Source: Bradyrhizobium sp. JYMT SZCCT0428
GTDB taxonomy: Bacteria; Pseudomonadota; Alphaproteobacteria; Rhizobiales; Xanthobacteraceae
DNA: 64,000 nucleotides
Direction of reading: 5' to 3'
Assembly: GCF_018131075.1 (NCBI RefSeq)
Contig: NZ_JAFCLS010000003.1
Span: 1 to 64,000, forward strand
Position numbers and translations under genes: made by a program. Positions 26,649 through 34,297 of the stretch are shown here, in pieces. Numbering within the stretch: the first letter of the stretch is position 1; every line of letters begins with the position of its first letter. Under the pieces are notes generated by a model that saw only the letters and a program-made list of their open reading frames with translations, was not told the DNA's origin and made no database searches.

Positions 26649-27956
26649 ATGGGGGCACTCTCGATTCGTGCAGCGAAGCTCGCTGCGCTCAGCATTCCTG
26701 CGATCAACGTCTGGCCGGCGACGCCGGCCTTTGCGCAGACATCGACCATCAACGCCGCCGACACCGCGTGGATGATCGTCGCCACCGCGCTCGTCCTGAT
26801 GATGACGATACCGGGCCTGGCGCTGTTCTATTCCGGCATGGTGCGCAAGAAGAACGTGCTGGCGACGATGGCGCAGAGCCTCGCTGCGGTCTCGATCATC
26901 TCTATCCTCTGGGTGTGTTTCGGCTATTCGCTGGCGTTCGTCGGCGAAGGTCCCTGGATCGGCACGCTGGACCGCTGGTTCCTGATCGGCATCACCATGG
27001 ACAGCGTCAACCCGGCGGCGAAGACGATTCCGGAAATACTGTTCATGCTGTACCAGATGACGTTTGCGATCATCACGGTAGCGCTGGTGGCGGGCGCGGT
27101 GGCCGACCGGATGCGGTTCTCGGCCTATCTATTGTTCTCGATCGGCTGGTTCATGTTCGTCTATGTGCCGCTGGCGCATTGGGTGTGGGGCGGCGGCTTC
27201 CTCGCCAGCATGGGCGTGCTGGATTTTGCCGGCGGTCTCGTCGTGCATCTGTCCGCCGGCATCGGCGGTCTGGTTGCCGCCAAGGTGATGGGACAGCGTC
27301 ACGGCTATGGCAGCGACAATCTTTCCCCGTTCGACCTGTCGCTCGCCGTCATCGGCACCGGATTGCTGTGGGTCGGCTGGTTCGGATTCAACGGCGGCTC
27401 GGCGCTGGCGGCGAATTCGCGCGCCGTCATGGCCATCACCGCAACGCATCTGGCAGCCTGCGCCGGCACGCTGACCTGGGGCGCGATCGAATGGGCGACG
27501 CGGCGCAAACCCTCCGTGCTCGGCATGATCTCCGGCGCGATCGCCGGCCTCGGCACGATTACGCCGGCCTCCGGTTACGTCGCACCGTGGCACGGAATAA
27601 TCATCGGTCTGGTGGCGGGTCTGGTGTGCTTCTGGGCCTGCACCTGGCTCAAGCACCGCTTCAAGTATGACGATTCGCTCGACGTGTTCGGCGTCCACGG
27701 CATCGGCGGCATGACCGGCACCCTGCTCGCCGGCGTGTTTGCCACCGCCGCCATCGGCGGCACCGGCGGCCTGATCGAAGGCCACCCGCAGCAGGTGCTG
27801 ATCCAGCTCTACGGCATCGGCGTCACTCTGGTGTGGTCGGGCGGCGTCACCTTTGTGCTGCTCAAACTGGTGAGCGCGTTCGTGCCGCTGCGGGTGTCAC
27901 TGCAGCAGGAGCTGGAAGGCCTAGATATTTCGCAGCATGGCGAGGCGCTTCAGTAG
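26649..27956 (+). CDS. amtB: Ammonium transporter AmtB (copy 1)
   Basis: 435 residues, ATG at 26649. A signal-like N-terminus ends near TPAFAQ, followed by eleven transmembrane helices. Hallmarks: TAWMIVATALVLMMTIPGLA, LFYSGMVRKKN, YQMTFAIITVALVAGAVADR, the pore twin His in VVHLSAGIGG and in SLDVFGVHGIGG, and the C-terminal cytosolic tail ending SQHGEALQ that contacts GlnK. It conducts ammonium/ammonia across the inner membrane, gated by GlnK from the preceding gene. It lacks the long extracytoplasmic insert present in the second copy. Confidence 0.95.
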   Translation: MGALSIRAAKLAALSIPAINVWPATPAFAQTSTINAADTAWMIVATALVLMMTIPGLALFYSGMVRKKNVLATMAQSLAAVSIISILWVCFGYSLAFVGEGPWIGTLDRWFLIGITMDSVNPAAKTIPEILFMLYQMTFAIITVALVAGAVADRMRFSAYLLFSIGWFMFVYVPLAHWVWGGGFLASMGVLDFAGGLVVHLSAGIGGLVAAKVMGQRHGYGSDNLSPFDLSLAVIGTGLLWVGWFGFNGGSALAANSRAVMAITATHLAACAGTLTWGAIEWATRRKPSVLGMISGAIAGLGTITPASGYVAPWHGIIIGLVAGLVCFWACTWLKHRFKYDDSLDVFGVHGIGGMTGTLLAGVFATAAIGGTGGLIEGHPQQVLIQLYGIGVTLVWSGGVTFVLLKLVSAFVPLRVSLQQELEGLDISQHGEALQ

Positions 27957-28041
27957 AACTACCCATCTAGATACCGCCTTCCTTGCCCTCGCACTGGGCA
28001 GGATTATGTCCGGAGTCTGGCGTGCCCGCGCCTTGACCAGA

Positions 28042-28062
28042 CGCGCCTATTTTTTAGGCGCG
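28042..28062. terminator. Perfect hairpin CGCGCCTA-TTTTT-TAGGCGCG
   Basis: 8 bp perfect arms with a 5-base T loop, 86 bp after the amtB1 stop. No T tract follows on the plus strand, so terminator, attenuator or operator are all open. Confidence 0.4.
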
Positions 28063-28143
28063 ACGGAATAGCGCAGTTTGGTTCCCCTCCCCGAAACCCC
28101 GAAAAGCCCCGGATTCATAAACCGTTAGGGAAATCCGCCGTTC

Positions 28144-28159
28144 TGGCACGGCATTTGAT
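28144..28159 (+). promoter_or_regulatory. Sigma-54 (RpoN) promoter for glnK2-amtB2
   Basis: TGGCACGGCATTTGAT: the -24 element is exact (TGGCACG) and the -12 element is TTGAT for TTGCW. The conserved GG and the G of the -12 GC are 12 bp apart as required. It would start transcription near 28170, about 90 bp upstream of glnK2, and implies NtrC-type nitrogen control. Confidence 0.75.
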
Positions 28160-28262
28160 TCTAAGGGTCATGGCTGTGCCCGCGAAGTGAACTTCTCCGC
28201 GTGGTGAACCTCAGTCGAGAACGCCCGGTCTGTCTGAACCGGGCCAAGCGGGGATAGGACCC

Positions 28263-28601
28263 ATGAAAATTGTTATGGCGATCATCAAGCCATTCAAACT
28301 CGAAGAAGTCCGGGACGCCCTGACCGCCATTGGCGTTCACGGTCTCACGGTGACGGAAGTCAAAGGCTATGGTCGGCAGAAAGGCCACACGGAAATCTAT
28401 CGCGGCGCTGAATACGCGGTGAGCTTCCTGCCCAAGATCAAGATCGAGGTCGCTGTGGCCTCGGACCAGGTCGACAAGACCATCGACGCCATCACCTCGG
28501 CAGCAAAAACCGGACAAATCGGCGACGGCAAGATCTTCGTCATCAACCTCGACCATGCGGTTCGCATCCGCACCGGTGAGGCGGATGCCGCGGCACTCTG
28601 A
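28263..28601 (+). CDS. glnK: PII nitrogen regulatory protein GlnK (copy 2)
   Basis: 112 residues, very close to copy 1 ([21 protein letters not shown]-loop Tyr51 in [12 protein letters not shown]-terminal [20 protein letters not shown]). The sigma-54 promoter and ~90 bp leader upstream suggest that this pair, unlike the first, is switched on by nitrogen limitation. It is followed after 36 bp by its own amtB. Confidence 0.95.
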   Translation: MKIVMAIIKPFKLEEVRDALTAIGVHGLTVTEVKGYGRQKGHTEIYRGAEYAVSFLPKIKIEVAVASDQVDKTIDAITSAAKTGQIGDGKIFVINLDHAVRIRTGEADAAAL

Positions 28602-28637
28602 TCTCGCGCTCAACCCAGACACTCAGGAGTACAACAA

Positions 28638-30098
28638 ATGACGTTCAAACGTCCCTATAGCGCGGGACTGACGGCCCTGGCCGTCGGCATGTTCGCCGCA
28701 ACCTCCGCTTACGCGGAAGCCACAGTCAACAAGGGCGACAACGCCTGGATGCTCACATCGACGGTGCTGGTGCTGTTGATGACGATCCCCGGCCTTGCAC
28801 TGTTCTATGGTGGCCTGGTCCGCTCCAAGAACATGCTCTCGGTCCTGATGCAGGTTTTCTACACGGTCTGCATCGTCACCCTGATCTGGGCGGTCTACGG
28901 CTACAGCCTCGCCTTCACCGGCGGATCGGACTTCATCGGCGGCTTCTCCAAGGCGTTCCTGAAGATCGCGCCGGAAGGCAAGACTATACTCGACGCTCAG
29001 GCAGCGACCTTCTCGGCCGACGTCAACATCACGGAGCTGATTTACATCTGCTTCCAGATGACCTTCGCGTGCATCACCCCCGCACTCATCGTCGGCGCCT
29101 TCGCCGAACGCATGAAGTTCTCGGCTGTCGCGCTGTTCGTCCCGCTCTGGGTAACCCTGATCTATCTGCCGATCGCGCACATGGTCTGGTACTGGGCTGG
29201 ACCGGACGCGATCTCTGCCGCGCTCAAGACCTTCGAAGCCGCGACCGACAAGGCCGCTGCGCAGGCCGCCTTCGATGCGGCGAAGACCGCGTTCGGGGAT
29301 GACCAGGGCTGGATCTTCAAGAAGGGCGCGATCGACTTCGCGGGCGGCACCGTGGTGCACATCAACGCCGGCATCGCCGGTCTCGTTGGTGCGCTCCTGA
29401 TCGGCAAGCGCGTCGGTTACGGCAAGGAGCTGATGGCCCCGCACTCGCTGACCATGACCATGATCGGCGCTTCGCTGCTCTGGGTCGGCTGGTTCGGCTT
29501 CAACGCCGGATCGAACCTCGAAGCCTCCGGCGGCGCCGCGCTCGCCATGACCAACTCCTTCGTTGCAACCGCAGCGGCGGCGATGGCCTGGATGTTCGCG
29601 GAGTGGATCGTCAAGGGTCACCCCTCGGTGCTCGGCGCGTTGTCGGGTGCGGTGGCGGGCCTGGTGGCAGTCACGCCCGCGGCCGGTTACGCCGGTCCGA
29701 TGGGCGCGATCGTGCTCGGCCTCGTGGTCGGCGTAGTCTGCCTGTTCTTCTGCACCGTGGTGAAGAATGCGCTCGGCTATGACGACTCGCTCGACGTGTT
29801 CGGCGTCCACTGCGTCGGCGGCATCGTCGGCGCGCTCGGCACCGGCATCCTGGTGAACCCGGCGCTCGGCGGTACCGGCGTCATGGACTACACCATCGGC
29901 AAGATCGCGGAATACGACTTCGCAGCCCAGATGGTCTCGCAGCTCTGGGGCGTCTGCACCACGCTGGTGTGGTCGGGCATCGGTTCTGCCATCCTCTTCA
30001 AGGTCGTCGATGTCATCGTCGGCCTGCGCGTTAACGTCGAGACCGAACGTGAAGGCCTCGATGTCACCGAGCACACCGAGCGCGCTTACAATATGTGA
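28638..30098 (+). CDS. amtB: Ammonium transporter AmtB (copy 2)
   Basis: 486 residues; AGGAGT ribosome site. A signal peptide ends near AYAEA. Same channel signatures as copy 1: LLMTIPGLALFYGGLVRSKN, pore His in VVHINAGIAG and in SLDVFGVHCVGG, and a C-terminal tail ending EGLDVTEHTERAYNM. It is longer mainly because of a helical extracytoplasmic insert (AISAALKTFEAATDKAAAQA and onward, ~40 residues) and an extra stretch after the second helix. A strong terminator follows at 30180-30214. With glnK2 it forms a two-gene RpoN-dependent operon. Confidence 0.95.
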   Translation: MTFKRPYSAGLTALAVGMFAATSAYAEATVNKGDNAWMLTSTVLVLLMTIPGLALFYGGLVRSKNMLSVLMQVFYTVCIVTLIWAVYGYSLAFTGGSDFIGGFSKAFLKIAPEGKTILDAQAATFSADVNITELIYICFQMTFACITPALIVGAFAERMKFSAVALFVPLWVTLIYLPIAHMVWYWAGPDAISAALKTFEAATDKAAAQAAFDAAKTAFGDDQGWIFKKGAIDFAGGTVVHINAGIAGLVGALLIGKRVGYGKELMAPHSLTMTMIGASLLWVGWFGFNAGSNLEASGGAALAMTNSFVATAAAAMAWMFAEWIVKGHPSVLGALSGAVAGLVAVTPAAGYAGPMGAIVLGLVVGVVCLFFCTVVKNALGYDDSLDVFGVHCVGGIVGALGTGILVNPALGGTGVMDYTIGKIAEYDFAAQMVSQLWGVCTTLVWSGIGSAILFKVVDVIVGLRVNVETEREGLDVTEHTERAYNM

Positions 30099-30107
30099 GT
30101 TCTCCCG

Positions 30108-30134
30108 GGGTGCGATCCCCAAGGGGTCGCACCC
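30108..30134 (+). terminator. Hairpin directly after amtB2
   Basis: GGGTGCGATCCCC-AA-GGGGTCGCACCC pairs with one bulged base; it starts ~10 bp after the stop. No T tract, so it is probably a 3' stabilising stem ahead of the main terminator. Confidence 0.5.
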
Positions 30135-30179
30135 ACAACTCCGGTTCGGGCACATACCCGGCAATGCCCTGACCGTTGA

Positions 30180-30214
30180 GGGGCTCCAGCGCAAGTTGGA
30201 GCCCCTTTCTTTTT
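30180..30214 (+). terminator. Rho-independent terminator of glnK2-amtB2
   Basis: GGGGCTCCA-GCGCAAGT-TGGAGCCCC, a perfect 9 bp stem followed by TTTCTTTTT. Confidence 0.9.
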
Positions 30215-30287
30215 GTTTCGTCGCGATGCGTGCCGGGCTGGACGCGGGATTTTGAAGATGCCATCACGGTCCCTCCGTTGAGGATCG

Positions 30288-31106
30288 ATGATGACGCAAA
30301 CCATCGTTCATTTCGTTTTCACGCTCTCAGGCAAGAGCAACCTCGTCCGGGCACTGAGGGAATCGGGCCGGAAAGATCAGGTCGTTACGACGTGGCATGA
30401 TCTGAACCTTGGTCCGATCGATCCGTTTGATCCCTCAGCGCGCGCGATATGGCTCGAAAAAGAACTCGGTCGGACCGAACCCGAAAGTCGGGTCTCTTCT
30501 GAACGAGATTGGGACGATGCTCTGTTTCCTGACCATCGAAAGATCGTGTGGTTGAGCCGACGGTCTGCACATGAGTATTGCGGCTTTCTGAATTGGCTAT
30601 GGCAGTCGGGTGATGCCCCATTCGACATCATTGATTTAAGCGAAGTATTGATCTCTACCTCCCCGGAGCGTGGCCCACCGCGACTGCCCGTCTTGGCCCC
30701 CTGCTTGGCCCACCTGCGCGACGACAACATTCGCCTTAACAAACTTTGGGAGCTCGCCGCGCCATTGCCCACCAACAGGCGCGAGCAATACCTCGACGTG
30801 TGGCGGCAACTGATCTCTGAGAATGCGCCGCTCCGCGTGATCGAAAATGGCATGCTAGTATCGGCGGAAGCTTCTTATTTTGATTCCCAGCTGATGGAGT
30901 TGGCAACCGACGATTGGCAGCGCGTATCGAGGATCATCGGGATGGCCATGGCTTCCGAACTTAACGACGAAATCGTCAGCATTGATTTTGAGTGGATGAA
31001 ACAACGCCTGATGCTGCTCGTGGAGCGCGGTCAGCTCGAAATTCTTGAGAAGCGCAGCCGCGATGAAATGCACCTCGGCCAAGTGAGGTTGGCGCGGACG
31101 CGATAG
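30288..31106 (+). CDS. DUF1835 / DUF3658 domain protein
   Basis: 272 residues. The N-terminal half (TIVHFVFTLSGKSNLVRALRE, HDLNLGPIDPFDP, IVWLSRRSAHEYCGFLNWLW) fits DUF1835; the C-terminal half (NAPLRVIENGMLVSAEASYF, DFEWMKQRLMLLVERGQLEI) fits DUF3658. Function is unknown and there is no signal or membrane segment. The gene follows the amtB2 terminator and is convergent with the DUF4240 gene, so it is transcribed alone. ATG at 30288; an adjacent ATG at 30291 is equally possible. Confidence 0.85.
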   Translation: MMTQTIVHFVFTLSGKSNLVRALRESGRKDQVVTTWHDLNLGPIDPFDPSARAIWLEKELGRTEPESRVSSERDWDDALFPDHRKIVWLSRRSAHEYCGFLNWLWQSGDAPFDIIDLSEVLISTSPERGPPRLPVLAPCLAHLRDDNIRLNKLWELAAPLPTNRREQYLDVWRQLISENAPLRVIENGMLVSAEASYFDSQLMELATDDWQRVSRIIGMAMASELNDEIVSIDFEWMKQRLMLLVERGQLEILEKRSRDEMHLGQVRLARTR

Positions 31107-31169
31107 GCGTTTGTCGCGGCCGCCAGAGTGCGGCGGGGGGCAATCGCGCACGATTCGTACAAACGCGCT

Positions 31170-31655
31170 TCATCCAAACTTCGCGCTGAGTTTCGGAAAC
31201 AGGTCGTATACCTTGTCCTCCTGCCACTCGGTTCCGGAAGGCTGAGCCGGCGCACTCCGCTGCGGTAGATTGCCGGCAACCGCTTCGACGCCATCGGTGA
31301 CGGCGTATTGATAGCCTTCGTAGAACCAGTCCAATTCATCAAAGCCGTCGTCCGCCAGTGAGTCCGGATCCGACAGCGCGCGCTTGAACGCCTGACGTCC
31401 CCGGGAAATCAATGCGGCGCGAAAATCGGAGAAGGTATCGTCGCTGCAGCCGCCATTGATGACGTAAGCCGCGCCCCACAGCGGCCAGTCATAAGCCTGG
31501 TCCATCTTTTCATTGAACAACCGCGCAAACTCGAGCGCTTCGTCCCGTGGAAGAGCGGCGATTTGCTGACGCAGCGCGTCGCATTTCTGATCCATGTCGC
31601 CACCTGAACTATCGTGCGCACGCTGCACGATTTTCCAGAAACCGTTCTCGTCCAT
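31170..31655 (-). CDS. DUF4240 domain protein
   Basis: 161 residues from the ATG at 31655, which has AGGAG upstream; the frame upstream of it is not coding in style. MDENGFWKIVQRAHDSSGGD, then LRQQIAALPRDEALEFARLF, WPLWGAAYVINGGCSDDTFS and DFRAALISRGRQAFKRALSD is the DUF4240 pattern. The domain is widespread beside WGR or SMI1-like proteins but its role is unknown. Confidence 0.85.
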   Translation of the reverse strand: MDENGFWKIVQRAHDSSGGDMDQKCDALRQQIAALPRDEALEFARLFNEKMDQAYDWPLWGAAYVINGGCSDDTFSDFRAALISRGRQAFKRALSDPDSLADDGFDELDWFYEGYQYAVTDGVEAVAGNLPQRSAPAQPSGTEWQEDKVYDLFPKLSAKFG

Positions 31656-31810
31656 CCCATGCTCCTGCCAGCAGACTCGCCTTCGTCGTCGTGCACAAAC
31701 TAATCCGGGAATGGCAGAAATCACGATGGAACAGAAACCAGAGCTAAAAAAGCATTGCCAAATTCGGCACGCAGCGCAGAATTGACCGCAACGATAACCG
31801 GGAGGACGTC

Positions 31811-32212
31811 ATGAAACTCGAAGGCGGATGCTATTGCGGCGCTGTGCGCTATGTGGCCGAAGGCGAGCCGATGATGCAGGCGCAATGTCATTGCCGCGAA
31901 TGCCAGTACGTTACCGGCGGCTCGCCCAATATGTTCGTTGTGATGCCGCCCGACGGCTTCAAGTACACTAAAGGTGGGCCGAAGCAATTTTCACGCAAGG
32001 ACCTTGAGAAGCCGGTGACACGCGAATTCTGCGCCGAATGCGGCACGCATATGGTGACGCGGCCGCAGCGGCCGGTCGTGGTGGTGAAGGTCGGAACCCT
32101 CGATAACCCCGCTTTGATCACGCCGCAGATCGCCATCTACACAGTCGACAAGCAGCCCTTCCACCACATTCCCGAGGGCATGCCGAGTTTCGAGCGGTTG
32201 CCGCAGCGGTAG
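31811..32212 (+). CDS. GFA family protein (glutathione-dependent formaldehyde-activating-like)
   Basis: 133 residues with the GFA zinc-site cysteines in order: C7 and C9 (GGCYCGAVRY), C26, C28 and C31 (QCHCREC) and C74, C77 (FCAECGTHM). The family binds glutathione adducts, but most members have not been shown to act on formaldehyde, so no substrate is claimed. GGGAGG precedes the ATG. A palindromic repeat follows the stop. Confidence 0.9.
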   Translation: MKLEGGCYCGAVRYVAEGEPMMQAQCHCRECQYVTGGSPNMFVVMPPDGFKYTKGGPKQFSRKDLEKPVTREFCAECGTHMVTRPQRPVVVVKVGTLDNPALITPQIAIYTVDKQPFHHIPEGMPSFERLPQR

Positions 32213-32225
32213 GTGTTCCAGCATC

Positions 32226-32306
32226 GTCATTGCGAGCGAAGCGAAGCAATCCATAGCGCGTCATAGCGATTGTGGATTGCTTCGTCGCTTCGCTCCTCGC
32301 AATGAC
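32226..32306. repeat. GTCATTGCG palindromic element, copy 2
   Basis: Same design as 22531-22613: GTCATTGCGAGCGAAGCG at one end, GCTCCTCGCAATGAC at the other, with GAAGCAATCCAT and TGGATTGCTTCG facing each other inside. Confidence 0.85.
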
Positions 32307-32411
32307 GCTTAGCTGTGACAAAAACAACACGACGGGCAAATCAGTTCTGTTTTTCGCAATTCGTGTCAAGCCACAAAATAAAAAATATTTCTGTTTACCA
32401 GAACACAAATC

Positions 32412-32830
32412 AGGGGCATATATTCGCCCATCCCGTCCTCCTCAGAAGGGCGTCGGCCGTCGTCACGGACGTTGGACGGGTTGCGGTGGACGCTGGTTTA
32501 CGCTGAGACGACGGCGTGGATAAGCGTACGGCAAAACCGTGTGGTCCTGGCACCCGTTGCAGGTGTCAAGCTGTCGGGTAGGCGAGAGCTGAACGGCAGC
32601 GACGGAGTCAACCAAGAACTCGTCTCCGGGGAGATCACGGCATAAGCCGTAAAGCCATTGCGCAGGGAAGGCCGGGTGTTCTCCGCTGCCCTGTATGCTC
32701 GTGTGCAGCTTTTTAGTGCAAATCGCACACGGGACCGCGGGTGCAGCGCGCACCCGGTCTTCCCTGCGCCCTCTTACGAGAGGGCGGGAAGTTTCTGGCA
32801 AACCTCGGGCGCAATGCGTCGCGAGAACGC
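32412..32830. repeat. Probable dispersed bradyrhizobial intergenic repeat block
   Basis: No coding look on either strand, but the segment from GGGCATATATTCGCCCATCC through GTGTGGTCCTGGCACCCGTT to the CGCACCCGGTCTTCCCTGCG region resembles, from memory, a repeat found many times in Bradyrhizobium-type genomes whose shadow frames are often mis-annotated as hypothetical proteins. Only one copy is in the window, so its repeat nature cannot be proved here. Confidence 0.4.
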
Positions 32831-32846
32831 GGACATATGTGTCTAC

Positions 32847-32892
32847 CCGTCATCCTGAGGCGCGAGCAAGGGCTCGCACCTCAGGATGACGG
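32847..32892. repeat. Long palindrome CCGTCATCCTGAGG...CCTCAGGATGACGG
   Basis: 14 bp perfect outer arms and inner GCGAGC/GCTCGC arms separated by AAGG, 46 bp in all. It looks like a REP-type element. Confidence 0.8.
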
Positions 32893-33058
32893 ATTTGGGA
32901 TGAGCGGGAGCCGTATGTATATCCAAAACCCAACCAAAATCGACGCTGGCGCCGATGGTTAATCGCGTCTTAACCTCGCCGTATCTATGGTGGTCTGATC
33001 CGTTACCGGTCGCTCCACCCGTCCCCCGACCGCTATTGAAAGTGCTGGCGTTTTAGAC

Positions 33059-34285
33059 ATGGCAATGACCGCCTCTTCCGGCGTGGCGCAGGGCGCCGGC
33101 AGTGTCCCCGCTGCCGGTCAGGCCGAACGTTCGCCGTTTCTGCGGACCGCTGAGCTTCTGGCGCCCTACCAACCCGGTAAGCCATTGATCGCGTTGTCAT
33201 TAGGCGAGCCGCAGCATCCTGTCCCGAACTTCGTCGGGCCGGTGCTGGCCAAGCACATCGCCGATTTCGGCCGCTACCCCATCGCCAAGGGGATCGAGCC
33301 GTTCCGCCGGGCGGTCGCGAACTGGCTCTCGGCCCGGTTCCAACTGCCCCGGGCGATGGATCCCGAGAGCGAAATTCTGGTGCTGAACGGCAGCCGCGAA
33401 GGGCTGTTCTTCGCCGCGATCACGGCCGCGCGCTATGTCGGCCCCCGCAAGGGCCGGCCGGCGATCCTGATGCCGAACCCGTTCTATCCGGCCTATGGCG
33501 CCGGCGCGCGTGCCGCCAATTGCGAACCGATCTATCTGCCGACCACACTCGCCAACGGCTTCCTGCCGGATCTCGATGCGCTCGATGAGGCAACGCTGGC
33601 GCGCACGGTTGCGATGTTCATCGCCTCGCCGGCCAATCCGCAAGGGTCCGTCGCCTCGCGCGACTACTTCACCCGTCTGGTGCAACTCGCCGATCGCTAC
33701 GGCTTCATGATCCTGAGCGACGAGTGCTATTCGGAAATCTACACCAAACAGGCGCCGGGCAGCGTGCTCGAATGCGCAGGATCCGATTTCAGCAACGTCG
33801 TGGCGTTTCAATCGCTGTCGAAGCGCTCGAACCTGCCGGGCATGCGCGTCGGCTTCGCGGCCGGCGACAAGAAATTTCTCAGCGTGTTTCACGAGCTGCG
33901 CAACGTCGCCGCCCCGCAGGTGCCGGTGCCGCTGCAGCACGTCGCGGTCGCCGCCTATAGCGACGAGGCGCATGTCGAGGAAAACCGCCGGCTCTATCGC
34001 ATCAAGTTCGATCTCGCGGATCAGATCCTCGGCAATCGCTACGGCTATGCCAGGCCTGCCGGCGGCTTCTGCGTCTGGCTCGATGTGTCGGACCGTGGCG
34101 GCGACGAGGCTGCAACGGTGCAGCTCTATCGCGATGCCGGCGTGCGCGTGATCCCCGGAACCTATTTGTCACGCCCGCAAAACGACGGCAGCAATCCCGG
34201 CGCCGGCTATATCCGCCTGGCGCTGGTATCGGACAGTGAATCAACGGCCGAGGCGTTGCACCGCCTGGTCGAAACTTTGGCTTAA
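33059..34285 (+). CDS. PLP-dependent class I/II aminotransferase (DapC-like)
   Basis: 408 residues. Fold type I aminotransferase: LSLGEPQHPVPNFVGPVLAK, NGSREGLFFAAITAARYVG, PNPFYPAYGAGARAANCEPI, SPANPQGSVASRDYF, DECYSEIY, and the PLP-binding Lys255 in SLSKRSNLPGMRVGFAAG. The nearest known type is N-succinyldiaminopimelate aminotransferase (lysine/peptidoglycan pathway), but the substrate cannot be fixed from sequence. It lies 12 bp before ftsK, so the two may be co-transcribed. Confidence 0.85.
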   Translation: MAMTASSGVAQGAGSVPAAGQAERSPFLRTAELLAPYQPGKPLIALSLGEPQHPVPNFVGPVLAKHIADFGRYPIAKGIEPFRRAVANWLSARFQLPRAMDPESEILVLNGSREGLFFAAITAARYVGPRKGRPAILMPNPFYPAYGAGARAANCEPIYLPTTLANGFLPDLDALDEATLARTVAMFIASPANPQGSVASRDYFTRLVQLADRYGFMILSDECYSEIYTKQAPGSVLECAGSDFSNVVAFQSLSKRSNLPGMRVGFAAGDKKFLSVFHELRNVAAPQVPVPLQHVAVAAYSDEAHVEENRRLYRIKFDLADQILGNRYGYARPAGGFCVWLDVSDRGGDEAATVQLYRDAGVRVIPGTYLSRPQNDGSNPGAGYIRLALVSDSESTAEALHRLVETLA

Positions 34286-34297
34286 TCGCAGGGCCCC

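Larger units (their letters stand above)
27957..28262. other. 306 bp region between the two glnK-amtB pairs
   Basis: Holds a strong palindrome at 28042-28062 and a sigma-54-type promoter at 28144-28159, both listed separately, then a ~95 bp leader to glnK2. No gene is visible. Confidence 0.6.
32213..33058. other. 846 bp gene-free region made largely of repeats
   Basis: Contains the GTCATTGCG element (32226-32306), an unusual ~420 bp block at 32412-32830 and a long palindrome at 32847-32892. The rest up to 33058 carries the aminotransferase promoter. Short open frames on both strands have no plausible product. Confidence 0.6.

Noticed and set aside
28623..30194. Long open frame antisense to amtB2
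   Set aside because: Its residues are mainly D/E/H/R/G/A as expected from the reverse strand of a GC-rich membrane gene; no start signal or family.
32498..32728. 76-codon minus-strand frame in the 32.4-32.8 kb block
   Set aside because: Resembles a common mis-annotated shadow frame of an intergenic repeat; no start signal.
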